DNA of 41,229 nt, from the NCBI GenBank assembly GCA_028873925.1, contig JAPPNA010000180.1, forward strand, positions 1 to 41,229, in the 5' to 3' direction. The translations under genes were made by a program, and so were the position numbers. The number at the start of each line of letters is the position of its first letter. Within the stretch, counting starts at the first letter, position 1. This DNA comes from Bacteroidota bacterium. GTDB taxonomy: Bacteria; Bacteroidota; Rhodothermia; Rhodothermales; Bin80. Of the stretch, positions 27,661 through 38,573 are shown in pieces. The notes under the pieces were generated by a model, which ran no database searches, was not told where the DNA came from, and worked only from the letters and a program-made list of their open reading frames with translations.

Positions 27661-28686
27661 CTATCGGTTGCGTGTAATGATGAACCGGCTCAGTGTGGCC
27701 AGTGCATGACGGGCAGGGGAAGGGGGTGAGATGTCCAGTAGCGCCAGGGCCTGATCCAGGTGGGACTCCATCCGCAGCCGCGCATGGGCCAGACCTCCAT
27801 AGTTTGCCACAAAGTCACGAACCCGCTGACGATCCGCCTTGCGCTTGCGCCGCTGGCGCACAATTCTTAAAATTCTGCGCCGTTCGGTACGGCCCGCCTG
27901 ATTGAGTGCGTGAATCAAGGGCAGCGTAACGAGTCGCATGTCCAGATCGGCCCCGACCGGCTTGCCGATATCAAAGGATTCAAAGTCAAACAGATCATCT
28001 CTGATCTGAAAGGCCAGCCCGAGATGCTCGCCGAACTGGCGAAATCGCTCCGTCGTTGCGGCATCCGCCCTCGCGCTGTACGCACCGCAGCGCGTACTTT
28101 CGGACAGCAGCGAGGCGGTCTTGTCCGCAATAATCCGGTAATAGACCTCCTCATCGATGTCCATAAAGCGTTTTTTCTTGATCTGCAGCAGCTCGCCCTC
28201 GCTCATGCGCTGGACGGTGTGGCTGAGAGCCTTGAGGATTTCATAGTCCGCATGCGTGGTCGCCAGATGCAGTCCGCGGCTCAGCAGAAAGTCGCCCAAA
28301 AGGACTGCCACTTTGTTGCCCCAAAGCGCATTTACCGAATGCATGCCCCGGCGCAGTTCGGACTCGTCTACCACATCGTCATGAAGGAGCGTGGTGGTGT
28401 GGACCAGTTCAAGTAACGCGGCGGCCCGGTAGCTCTGCTCCGTTACGCCTCCGCAGGCTTTGGCGCAAAGCAGCACCAGGGTGGGGCGGATCTGTTTGCC
28501 CTGTCGCCTGAACAGGAAACGCAGGACCAGATTAAGCAGGGTATGCTCGGTCTGCACCGATGAGCGAAAATACTGCCGGAACTTCTGCAGGTCCTCCTGA
28601 ACGACGGATTGGATGGCGCGGAGAGAAGGCGCGGGATTCGCTGGCACGCGGGCGTAATTGGCTGTACGGCGCAGTTCAACACGCAA
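27661..28686 (-). CDS. Long-chain polyprenyl diphosphate synthase
   Basis: A 341-residue trans-prenyltransferase, likely making the side chain of menaquinone. The first aspartate-rich motif is LLHDDVVDE, preceded by a threonine-rich helix (VHTTTLLHDD); a small residue five positions before the motif usually means a long product. The second motif is FQIRDDLFDF. Other landmarks are GKQIRPTLVLLCAKACGG, GNKVAVLLGDFLLSRGL and KTASLLSESTRCGAYSA. It condenses isopentenyl diphosphate onto allylic diphosphates. Exact chain length cannot be set from sequence. The annotation octaprenyl/heptaprenyl synthase would also fit. It is a single gene on the minus strand. Confidence 0.93.
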   Translation of the reverse strand: MRVELRRTANYARVPANPAPSLRAIQSVVQEDLQKFRQYFRSSVQTEHTLLNLVLRFLFRRQGKQIRPTLVLLCAKACGGVTEQSYRAAALLELVHTTTLLHDDVVDESELRRGMHSVNALWGNKVAVLLGDFLLSRGLHLATTHADYEILKALSHTVQRMSEGELLQIKKKRFMDIDEEVYYRIIADKTASLLSESTRCGAYSARADAATTERFRQFGEHLGLAFQIRDDLFDFESFDIGKPVGADLDMRLVTLPLIHALNQAGRTERRRILRIVRQRRKRKADRQRVRDFVANYGGLAHARLRMESHLDQALALLDISPPSPARHALATLSRFIITRNR

Positions 28687-29083
28687 TGTACCCAGCGTGT
28701 TCAGCTACCGGAGGGGGATTTCCACGATGAACAGCCGCTGAATGGTAAACCGCTACCACGTCCAGCCCGGCTGCGACCCGAGCGGTCGGGTTCCTGTTCA
28801 CCTACGGATTCGGCCCCGTAATGCCCCAAAGTCACTCAATACCGCCATATGTAAACTGCTGACTCCGGCTAAGTCGTCAATTCCAGCTGCGCTTACCGTC
28901 CTCCGAGCACTTAGCCACCCAATTTGAATCAACACGCTCAACGCGATTCGGATGGCCTGCAGAAGATCTATCAGTAGATGTTTGAGCACGGGATGCAACG
29001 CGCAGGCCGCGGCTACGTCAAATGCTCATTTGGTCCATGCCTGCTGCTTTATTCCGGCATAGTTTGCGCCCGAATCGGATGGA
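28687..29083. other. Gap downstream of the reverse transcriptase, no clear gene
   Basis: This 397 bp stretch holds one minus-strand frame (28998-28798) with a hydrophobic N-terminal part (LKHLLIDLLQAIRIALSVLI), but no domain is recognisable. It lies just downstream of the reverse transcriptase gene and could be a small accessory gene or chance. No terminator was recognised. Confidence 0.35.
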
Positions 29084-30421
29084 TCAGTTGCCGACCTCGG
29101 AGCTTTGAATCCCAGAGCGGGCGTTAGGTGACAGTCGGGTTATTTCGCGCTTTAGCGCAGAGCAGTGGTTCCGCAGCTGTGCCTTGATAGCAGGCTCATC
29201 CATGCGATCGGCAGCTCGATTGGCATAGCCGACATAATTCCGCTTTCCGTAACAGGTGTAGCGCTCGTACAGTCGTCTCTTGGGCAAGGGCCTGTTGCCG
29301 CCCAGAGCATTCGATTTGGATGCCCGTCTTACGGCTCTTCGCATCCGGCGATTGAATCGTGTTGAGCTGGAGTCGCGGATCCGAATATGGTCGCCATCAA
29401 ACTGAAATCCCAAGTACTGGAACGGGCCGTTTTTGCCATCTAATCGCGTTAACTCACCGCTGCCATCATTCAGATGCCGGAATTGCGCCTTCTCGGTCTT
29501 CGCCTCATTGACCTTTAGTTTGTGCCGCTCCAGTTGATCGTTAACGGCATCTATAATCCGACAGGCATGTTCTGGTGGGCAAACGATCATGATATCGTCG
29601 CTATATCTCCGATACAGGCCATTAAATTCCCGGACGAGTTTTCCAATATGCTGATCAAATCGGATCATATAAGCGTTCGACAGCACGGGACTGATTGGCA
29701 GCCCTTGGGGTATGCCCTTTTGCTCCTTATTGCTTAGCAAGTAGCCCTCGCCTCGTATCCGTTGGCGGAACTCTTTGGCACTGATAATCTGCTGTCCACG
29801 CTGCTCCTCCCTTGGTCTAAGGTAGAAGTCCCTACATGCGGGGATCCGGCGCAGCCGGCGGTCAGTCACGAAGGAATAGGACGTTACGGACCGGAAGATT
29901 TTGAAATGGTCATCGGGCAGGCGCTGCAGTCCCAACAGATTCGTCCATCTTTCTTTCAAGATTTCATGATCAAGATTGTCAAAAAAGCCGCGCACATCCA
30001 TGGCTATGGCGCAACAGTCTTGCTGAGCACGGACGTACTCAAAGACTTCGTATGCAAAGTCAATGTTGCACTTCCCGTCGAGTGAACGATACGCAATGGG
30101 TACGTCTGAAATCTGCCATTCTTGAAGTGCCGAGTCATACAAGCCACCGATCAGCTTGGCATAGTACGAGTAGATGTGAGCGTCCAAATGGGCAGCCAGG
30201 AAGATGCTGCGCCGCTTGCGGCGTATTTCCCGCTTGTGCTGGTCTGCTGAGCCTTCTGTCCTCTTGTAGTGCGTGCTGACAATTGGCTGCTGTATAAAAG
30301 GAAAGAAGGCGTGCCGAGCGACTTGAGCAGGACAGGTAACTATCGGCTCAGCTTTCTTGCGTGACACTTCCCCGTCAAAATGGGGATAGCCGCGGTACCG
30401 ATACCAGCCTTCAGTCCCCAT
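29084..30421 (-). CDS. Stand-alone reverse transcriptase, DRT2/UG-like antiviral type
   Basis: A 445-residue RNA-directed DNA polymerase. ATG at 30421 gives the N-terminus MGTEGWYRYRGYPHFDGEV; the frame continues upstream only through the structured leader. RT core motifs: AMDVRGFFDNLDHEILKERW (motif A, first catalytic aspartate about residue 142), GIPQGLPISPVLSNAYM (motif B), YRRYSDDIMIV (motif C with the DD pair at 275-276), NEAKTEKAQF (D) and YLGFQFDGDHI (E). There is no maturase X, HNH or integrase domain, so it is not a group II intron protein, and no retron msr/msd pattern was found. The RGYPHFD start, AAHLDAHIYSYYAKL and CNIDFAYEVF fit my recollection of UG-type defence RTs, closest to DRT2. 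Other UG classes such as DRT9 remain possible. A strongly folded leader lies 35 bp upstream. Confidence 0.9.
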   Translation of the reverse strand: MGTEGWYRYRGYPHFDGEVSRKKAEPIVTCPAQVARHAFFPFIQQPIVSTHYKRTEGSADQHKREIRRKRRSIFLAAHLDAHIYSYYAKLIGGLYDSALQEWQISDVPIAYRSLDGKCNIDFAYEVFEYVRAQQDCCAIAMDVRGFFDNLDHEILKERWTNLLGLQRLPDDHFKIFRSVTSYSFVTDRRLRRIPACRDFYLRPREEQRGQQIISAKEFRQRIRGEGYLLSNKEQKGIPQGLPISPVLSNAYMIRFDQHIGKLVREFNGLYRRYSDDIMIVCPPEHACRIIDAVNDQLERHKLKVNEAKTEKAQFRHLNDGSGELTRLDGKNGPFQYLGFQFDGDHIRIRDSSSTRFNRRMRRAVRRASKSNALGGNRPLPKRRLYERYTCYGKRNYVGYANRAADRMDEPAIKAQLRNHCSALKREITRLSPNARSGIQSSEVGN

Positions 30422-30455
30422 CCCGGAATTCACTTGATTCACGAAGAGTTTAAGC

Positions 30456-30690
30456 CGGGGCACGAGACAGCGGGCATCTCGATTTGTGCCCCGACGCACA
30501 TCGGCTCGCGCCATCGTAATGAATTGCCCGAAAACGAGCAATTCATCCCGCTAAGAATAACTACAGTGAATCCATGAGGGTAATCATGCAATTCTTGGTG
30601 GCCTTGATAGGCTCCCTGCATGAGGAAGCGTTCTCAAGGAACACATACCCCTCAAGCCAAATGCTCAAGGCAAGCACTTGAATTGAGTGC
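30456..30690 (-). ncRNA. Structured leader RNA upstream of the reverse transcriptase
   Basis: Read on the minus strand, five hairpins follow each other. H1: GCACT/AGTGC (30690-30674). H2: CCTTGA/TCAAGG outside GCTTCCT/AGGGAGC (30639-30602). H3: AAGAAT/ATTCTT outside CATGA/TCATG (30596-30553). H4: ATGAATTGCTCG paired with CGGGCAATTCAT across a TTTT loop (30546-30519), 12 pairs with one G-U. H5: CGGGGCAC/GTGCCCCG outside GAGA/TCTC (30493-30456). The RT start codon follows 35 bases later. This is where DRT2 and DRT9 systems encode their template ncRNA, so I propose that this RNA is the template and partner of the RT. Ends and promoter are not defined by sequence. A rival view is a cis-regulatory leader controlling RT translation. 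Confidence 0.65.
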
Positions 30691-33304
<2,614 letters not shown>

Positions 33305-33437
33305 ATCGGGATACGGAGTGCTGCAATGCGGGTGGCCCCCCAGACGGGGTCCAGCCCGGTTGCCCGACCGGCTGCGTTCTGGAGCGCTGGACTAACGCGT
33401 GCTTATCGCAGCGTAATCTCATGATGTGCATGCTGGG

Positions 33438-34457
33438 TCAGCCGCCGAAGCCATAATTGCTGCGGCCCAGCAGGAACAGGAAAAACGGTACGCCGCACAA
33501 CGCCGTGACAATGCCGACCGGCAGCTGTTCACCGGGCAAAAGCAGTCGGGCGGCAAGGTCGGCCCACAACAAAAAGAGTGCGCCGGCCATAAAGCAGGCA
33601 GGAAGTACTCTGCGATGCGTTACGCCGGTAACCATCCGTACGGCATGGGGCACAATCAGTCCGACAAAGCCGATGGCACCGCTGGCCGCTACAATCGAGC
33701 CCGTTACCAGTGCGGCCAAGACTATCAGCAGTCTCTTGATAAGCTCAACGCGGACACCCAGATTGTGGGCTGATTCCTCACCCAGAAGCATGGCATCCAA
33801 TGATCGGGCCAGCATGAACAGAATGCCGAAACCGATCAGTGTTGCTATAGTCGGCCAAGGCAGCACGGCCCAGGTAGCATTGTGCAGCGATCCCATCAGC
33901 CAGAAAAGCACGGCGCGGAGCTTGTCCGGCTCTGGCGAAGACAGCGATACAAATGAAGTGACCGATGCCATCAGTGCGGCTACAGCCACGCCGGCCAACA
34001 GCAGCCGGGCGACCGACAACCTGGAATTGCGGCCGGCAACCGCGTACACGATGGTAATGGCCAACAGTCCGCCGGCAAAAGCCGCAAGGGGCATGCTCAG
34101 GCCCTTGGATATAAGGGGCGGCAAAAACCCCAGAAAGAACAATGACGCTCCGGCAGAGGCTCCACTAGAGATTCCCAGTATGTAGGGTTCAGCAAGTGGA
34201 TTGCGTACCAGTGCCTGCATAGAGGTGCCTACAATGGCCAGGCCGCCGCCCACGACTATGGCCAGAATGGCACGGGGCAACCGCAATTGCCAAACGATTC
34301 GGTCCGCTATCAGGTCGGCCGGCTGTGTCTGGCCAAACGACAGATGGTACCAGATGACATGACCGACATCCCGCAGCGATACGGTATCGCCCAAGGCGGT
34401 GGCCATGGCGACGCTGGCACAAAGAAGAAAGCCCAGCAGGGCGTACCAGCCCTTCAT
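33438..34457 (-). CDS. FecCD/BtuC-type ABC importer permease
   Basis: A 339-residue polytopic membrane protein with about nine or ten helices. Landmarks of the FecCD family: WQLRLPRAILAIVVGGGLAI, GTSMQALVRNPLAEPYILGI, GASAGASLFF, GAIGFVGLIVPHAVRMVTG, and ARLLLPGEQLPVGIVTALCG. Such permeases form dimers that take up iron-siderophore, haem or vitamin B12 complexes from a periplasmic binding protein. Its start overlaps the end of the binding-protein gene by 4 bp (ATGA). The expected ATPase (FecE/BtuD) is not encoded downstream, where katG lies on the other strand, so it must be supplied from elsewhere. Confidence 0.93.
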   Translation of the reverse strand: MKGWYALLGFLLCASVAMATALGDTVSLRDVGHVIWYHLSFGQTQPADLIADRIVWQLRLPRAILAIVVGGGLAIVGTSMQALVRNPLAEPYILGISSGASAGASLFFLGFLPPLISKGLSMPLAAFAGGLLAITIVYAVAGRNSRLSVARLLLAGVAVAALMASVTSFVSLSSPEPDKLRAVLFWLMGSLHNATWAVLPWPTIATLIGFGILFMLARSLDAMLLGEESAHNLGVRVELIKRLLIVLAALVTGSIVAASGAIGFVGLIVPHAVRMVTGVTHRRVLPACFMAGALFLLWADLAARLLLPGEQLPVGIVTALCGVPFFLFLLGRSNYGFGG

Positions 34458-35335
34458 GGCTCAAGGTCAGGATGCAGCACACGGGCCAGCTGCCAGGCAC
34501 CTTCAACCAATCGGGGGCCGGGCCGGAGAAAGTAGCTGGCCTCCAACGCATATACACGGCCGGATTCAACCGCCCCCAGCACATCCCAGGTGGGATGATG
34601 CAGGAGCAGGTGCTCGGGCTTGAAGTCAGCACCAAACGAGCCGACAATGATATCGGGTTGCTGAGCCAGTACGAATTCGTCGGTGAGTACCGGTGCACGA
34701 GTGGTCAAATCCGCGGTAATGCTGCGTCCGCCCGCGATGTTGATCAATTCGTGCATGTAGCTGCCGTGACCAAACGAGTACAGGGTCACATCGCTGATCA
34801 AGAACAGCGTTGAAGGTCGATGCTCGATTTCCTGTGTCCTGAGGCGGAGGCGGTCATGTGCCCGCTGAAGTGAATCCGCGTTGCCGTGAGCCACCGCTTC
34901 GGTGTCCAGGAGCGTTCCGAGCGTGCGGATTGCCCGAAATACATCATCCAGGTTAGCAACGGATACAAAGTAGGTAGGCACATGCACAGCAGCCAGCGTG
35001 GCGGCATCGTTAGGACCGTTCACCTGTTCTGAAGCCAGTACCAGATCAGGATCCAAAGTAAGGATGGCTTCAAAATCCACCGGGAGCGCACTGATCCGAG
35101 TCAGGTGGTGCACATCCGGGGGGTAGTCATCGGCTGTGGTTACGCCGACCAGTTTGGACTGCCCGCCCGCGGCATAGATGAGTTCGGTAACACTGGGCGC
35201 CAGGGATACCAGCCGATCCGGCACACCCTCAAGTTGAACGGCGCGCCCCAGATCGTCCGTCATTGTGACCGTGCGGACCGGTTCCCGGACACAGCCGTTC
35301 AGCAGGACGAAAAACACAATCAGTGCACGGCACAT
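34454..35335 (-). CDS. Periplasmic binding lipoprotein for a metal chelate or cobalamin (BtuF-like)
   Basis: A 293-residue binding protein. ATG at 35335 gives a short lipoprotein signal, MCRALIVFFVLLNGC, with lipobox LLNGC; the frame further upstream is not a signal. The mature protein has the type III binding fold pattern: RLVSLAPSVTELIYAAGG, LVGVTTADDYPPDV, DPDLVLASEQVNGPNDAATL, and PDIIVGSFGADF. SLAPS-x-TE plus GVT-x-x-DYPP is typical of BtuF/cobalamin and related chelate-binding proteins. It delivers substrate to the FecCD permease encoded immediately downstream. Ligand (B12 against ferric chelate) cannot be decided; I looked upstream for a cobalamin riboswitch and did not see its conserved box. 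Confidence 0.9.
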   Translation of the reverse strand: MCRALIVFFVLLNGCVREPVRTVTMTDDLGRAVQLEGVPDRLVSLAPSVTELIYAAGGQSKLVGVTTADDYPPDVHHLTRISALPVDFEAILTLDPDLVLASEQVNGPNDAATLAAVHVPTYFVSVANLDDVFRAIRTLGTLLDTEAVAHGNADSLQRAHDRLRLRTQEIEHRPSTLFLISDVTLYSFGHGSYMHELINIAGGRSITADLTTRAPVLTDEFVLAQQPDIIVGSFGADFKPEHLLLHHPTWDVLGAVESGRVYALEASYFLRPGPRLVEGAWQLARVLHPDLEP

Positions 35336-35479
35336 GGGCAAACCCAAAGGGGCGTAGCTTACTGAATACAGCCCGACATCAGGCGAATGGTCAGGTACGG
35401 GCCCATAAAGCCCTGGCCCTATATCCACCGCATGGAAGCTGTATTCGTGTCCCCATCGTTACCGGCCGCATGTCTGGAT

Positions 35480-37321
35480 CTATCGCGCAAGAACGGCCGC
35501 TGCCGCCGCTGCCTCGTCAAACCACTCACTGCTTTCAACATGCTTGCGCTCCTCTATGCACGCCATGATCTTTTCGATGAGTTCCGCTCGCTCAGGACTC
35601 TCACGATCGAGGTCATGATAGTCCTCATGGAGCTCGGCCATTCTGGTGTCAACCATCTGCCGCCAGATGGCCTTAATGTTGTCTCTGGCTATGATGTCGG
35701 GACGCTCGTTAAGCGCGGGTACCTCCACATCCCTGCTCTTCCAGTTCTGAGAGAGCTGATAGCGTGGAAAGGCTATCTCAGCAGCCAGTTTTTGTACTTC
35801 TGGATCGTCGTCCAGTATGTTCGCTGATACGGGAGCCTTTAGCGCGTCGCCGTGCAATCGAACTAGTTCATGCAGGTCGGCCGCGATCCGTCGGTAGATG
35901 CCCTCCGCGAAATGTTCCGGTTCAAGATAGCCGAACACCAGACGGATGACAGGTGCACCGTACTGGAGCATTATGTCCAGCAGCTGCATATCGGGCGAAT
36001 TGTTCGTTGGGCTTAGCGGCTGCGTCGGTTGGACCGGAGGCCTTTGCTTCCAGCGTGCCAGTTGATCCACCGGAATATCATAGCAGTTACTGGCCAGATT
36101 CAGGTACTCGTTGGACAACACCTGATCCTGTATGAGGTCGATTTTGGCGAGTACATCCTTGATGCTTGCGGTACGACCCTCCGGCGTTGTGAGCTGGTCG
36201 ATGACCTGCGCCCTAAGATGCAGGAACCGTACAAAATCCATTCTTTGGTCCTCAATCAATTTCTGGAACCGGTCTGCCCCCTGATCCCGGACAAATGAAT
36301 CGGGATCTGCTCCCTTGGGCAGGGACACCACATATGGGGTGAGCCCATTGCCGAGGACCAGGTCCAAGGCCTTTTCCGCGGCTGCAATGCCCGCCGGATC
36401 CGCATCGTAGATTAGCACCAGGGTCTTCGTGTAGCGGCCCAGGATTTTGACCTGCGTTCCGGTCAGTGCGGTACCGCATCCGGCCACCACATTTTCCACG
36501 CCGGCCTGATGGAGCGCCAGCACATCGGTGTATCCTTCCACCAGGATGGCCTCACCTTGCTGACGGATGGCACTGCGGCTCTTTTCAAGTCCGTACAGGA
36601 CTACGCTCTTGTGATAGACATCGGTTTCCGGCGAATTGAGGTACTTGGGGACGTGTTTGTCAGCGGAGAGTCGTCGCCCGCCAAAGCCTACAATACGGTT
36701 GCCGGACGACCAGATCGGAAACACTATCCGATCCCTGAACGTATCGTAAATACGGCCTTTTTCAGACTTCCTGACCAGCCCGGCAGCCAACAGTGTATCG
36801 GCGGATATATGATGGCGGGTCGTGGATTCCAACAGTCCGCGCCACGCGTCGGGCGCGTAGCCCAGTCGGAAGCGCTGCGTTGTTTCGGGTGTGAATTGGC
36901 GGGCTTTAAGAAACTTCTGTGCCTTCTGTGACTCATTGAGCTGAATCTCAAAAAAATCGGCAGCAAATCGCAGTGCGTTGAACAACGGATCACGCCGCCG
37001 CTCTTCTGATCTGTCGCGGGACCGTTCCGGCAGGGGGATATTCGCTCTTCTGGCGAGCGTACGCAGCGCTTCGCCGAACGTGAGGCCGTTGGTCTCCATC
37101 ACAAAGGCGTAGACATCCCCGCTCTTGCCGCAGCCGAAGCACTTGTAGTACCCCCGCTCAGGATCTACGTTAAACGAGGGTGTGCGCTCATTGTGGAACG
37201 GGCAGAGTCCGAGCCAATTCCTGCCGCGTTTCTTGAGCTTGACCTGCGAATAATGCTGAACTACCTCAAGAAGGTCGGATGCGCGACGAACTTCATCAAT
37301 TACTTCACGATCCTGCCGCAT
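35480..37321 (-). CDS. dnaG: DNA primase
   Basis: A 613-residue replication primase. The CHC2 zinc finger is WLGLCPFHNERTPSFNVDPE with YYKCFGCGKSGDVYAF (Cys, His, Cys, Cys). The catalytic core has RFRLGYAPDAW and DRIVFPIWSSGNRIVGFGGR. The TOPRIM part has AILVEGYTDVLALHQAG and LVLIYDADPAGIAAAEKAL. The C-terminal helicase-binding domain follows and is divergent, as usual. ATG at 37321 (MRQDREVIDEVRRASDLLEVV) matches the family N-terminus; longer starts at 37366 and 37498 add residues unlike DnaG. A tiny lipoprotein frame ends 17 bp into its start. No rpoD or rpsU neighbours it, unlike in many bacteria. Confidence 0.96.
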   Translation of the reverse strand: MRQDREVIDEVRRASDLLEVVQHYSQVKLKKRGRNWLGLCPFHNERTPSFNVDPERGYYKCFGCGKSGDVYAFVMETNGLTFGEALRTLARRANIPLPERSRDRSEERRRDPLFNALRFAADFFEIQLNESQKAQKFLKARQFTPETTQRFRLGYAPDAWRGLLESTTRHHISADTLLAAGLVRKSEKGRIYDTFRDRIVFPIWSSGNRIVGFGGRRLSADKHVPKYLNSPETDVYHKSVVLYGLEKSRSAIRQQGEAILVEGYTDVLALHQAGVENVVAGCGTALTGTQVKILGRYTKTLVLIYDADPAGIAAAEKALDLVLGNGLTPYVVSLPKGADPDSFVRDQGADRFQKLIEDQRMDFVRFLHLRAQVIDQLTTPEGRTASIKDVLAKIDLIQDQVLSNEYLNLASNCYDIPVDQLARWKQRPPVQPTQPLSPTNNSPDMQLLDIMLQYGAPVIRLVFGYLEPEHFAEGIYRRIAADLHELVRLHGDALKAPVSANILDDDPEVQKLAAEIAFPRYQLSQNWKSRDVEVPALNERPDIIARDNIKAIWRQMVDTRMAELHEDYHDLDRESPERAELIEKIMACIEERKHVESSEWFDEAAAAAAVLAR

Positions 37322-37442
37322 CAGGCCCGAATGGTGAGGTGAGCGCGGATTCTGCCGGGGCGGCATCAGGTTTGTCGGCGCACTGACACGAGCCCAGCAT
37401 GAGGCAGAACAACAGGACCAGGAACGTAAGCAGTCGCAGCAT
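37305..37442 (-). CDS. Very short lipoprotein upstream of dnaG
   Basis: A 45-codon frame encoding MLRLLTFLVLLFCLMLGSCQ followed by a small acidic/alanine-rich tail (CADKPDAAPAESALTS and beyond). The hydrophobic core and LGSC lipobox make a convincing lipoprotein signal, and the mature peptide would be only about 27 residues. It overlaps the dnaG start by 17 bp and lies on the same strand, which suggests co-transcription. The function is unknown. Short mature lipoproteins like this are easily missed in annotation; it could also be a chance frame, but such a clean signal is uncommon. Confidence 0.6.
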   Translation of the reverse strand: MLRLLTFLVLLFCLMLGSCQCADKPDAAPAESALTSPFGPDAAGS

Positions 37443-37548
37443 GGGCAAAACTGAAATCCGGGCAGTCCAAAATACGGAAGGCCGCACCGTCTGTTCAAAC
37501 CGACTGGCCGCTATTGAGTAATTTGGACCCGGACCAAACAAATCTGCA

Positions 37549-38298
37549 GTGAACATACTCGGCATTGATATCGGGGGTAGCGGGATAAAGGGTGCCCCGA
37601 TTGATATCAGCACCGGCCGGTTAGTTGAGCCCAGGCTGCGATTGGACACGCCTATCGGTGCACGCCCGGATGATGTAGCCAGGGCTGTCAATAAGCTGGC
37701 TTCTCACTTTCAATGGGACGCACCCATCGGCCTGACCATTCCGGGTCGCGTAAACAACGGCATCGCCTACACGGCCGCCAACATTGACGATGCCTGGATC
37801 GGCACCAATGCACAGCAGCTTTTTGAAGACGTTGCCGGATGTCCGTCCATTGTCATCAATGATGCGGACGCGGCCGGTCTCGCTGAAATGGTTTTCGGTG
37901 CCGGACGCGGCTGTGGGGGTACGGTCCTGGTGCTGACGGTGGGCACCGGGATCGGATCCAGCCTGTTTATTGAGGGCAAACTGGTGCCGAACACGGAACT
38001 GGGGCATCTGCGCATCAAGGGCAGGGTGGCGGAAGAACGCTCCTCAAACCGCGCACGGAAGCAGAAGAATCTTACCTGGAAGGCATGGGCGAAGAGACTT
38101 CAGGCGTACTTGGACTATCTGGAATTTCTGCTGGACCCGGACCTTATCATATTGGGCGGAGGTGTCAGCCGTCCGAAGCGGACCATCCGATACATGCATC
38201 GGCTGTCCACCAAAGCACGCCTGGTGCCGGCGCAGCTGCAGAATGAAGCCGGCATGATTGGAGCTGCCTGTGCGGCGCACAGGCTGGTCAATGGATGA
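37549..38298 (+). CDS. ppgK: Polyphosphate glucokinase (ROK family)
   Basis: A 249-residue sugar kinase that phosphorylates glucose, using polyphosphate (and usually ATP) as donor. It starts with GTG at 37549, giving MNILGIDIGGSGIKGAPIDI, the phosphate-binding loop of the ROK/PPGK group. Other landmarks: IGLTIPGRVNNGIAYTAANI, NDADAAGLAEMVFGAG with the catalytic aspartate, LTVGTGIGSSLFIEGKLVPN, TELGHLRIKGRVAEERSSN, and LDPDLIILGGGVSR. The NTELGHL motif followed by WKAWAKRL, and the absence of the ROK zinc site, are typical of PPGK. It is divergent from the short lipoprotein and dnaG, with 106 bp between. Confidence 0.9.
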   Translation: MNILGIDIGGSGIKGAPIDISTGRLVEPRLRLDTPIGARPDDVARAVNKLASHFQWDAPIGLTIPGRVNNGIAYTAANIDDAWIGTNAQQLFEDVAGCPSIVINDADAAGLAEMVFGAGRGCGGTVLVLTVGTGIGSSLFIEGKLVPNTELGHLRIKGRVAEERSSNRARKQKNLTWKAWAKRLQAYLDYLEFLLDPDLIILGGGVSRPKRTIRYMHRLSTKARLVPAQLQNEAGMIGAACAAHRLVNG

Positions 38299-38573
38299 AT
38301 CTTGAGTCGTGCGTGGCGAAGATCCGCCAACGGCTGATGAAACATGTGAAGACCTGATTGCCGCGCAGGCCGGGTTCGCGCTGCTGTACGATCTGGCGCA
38401 GCAGCATGTCGTATTCACAAGCGAAGCTGTTCCCCGGACTGCGGTTGCAGCGGGCGTTTGAGCGTTCGGGCTTCGCCGCAGCACAGAGCCTGTCGCCGTA
38501 CGCGCCCGTGAAGGTGAAATGTCACGGCACCCGCACAGGTAGTGCCATGGTGCCGGAAGACGCTCTGCGCCAG

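Noticed and set aside
29084-30421. Group II intron maturase or retron RT
   Set aside because: No X/HNH domain or intron domain V/VI was seen around it, and no msr/msd-type inverted repeats ending in a branching G were seen.
30380-30577. Plus-strand 65-codon frame antisense to the RT leader
   Set aside because: It is the complement of the hairpin region and the RT start; there is no start signal or domain.
35336-35479. Possible cobalamin riboswitch before the binding-protein gene
   Set aside because: The conserved B12-box sequence and the supporting stems were not seen in the short gap.
38309-38461. A 50-codon plus-strand frame after ppgK starting with GTG (RGEDPPTADETCEDLI...)
   Set aside because: Weakly protein-like, but there is no known motif, no clear start signal and no conservation evidence.
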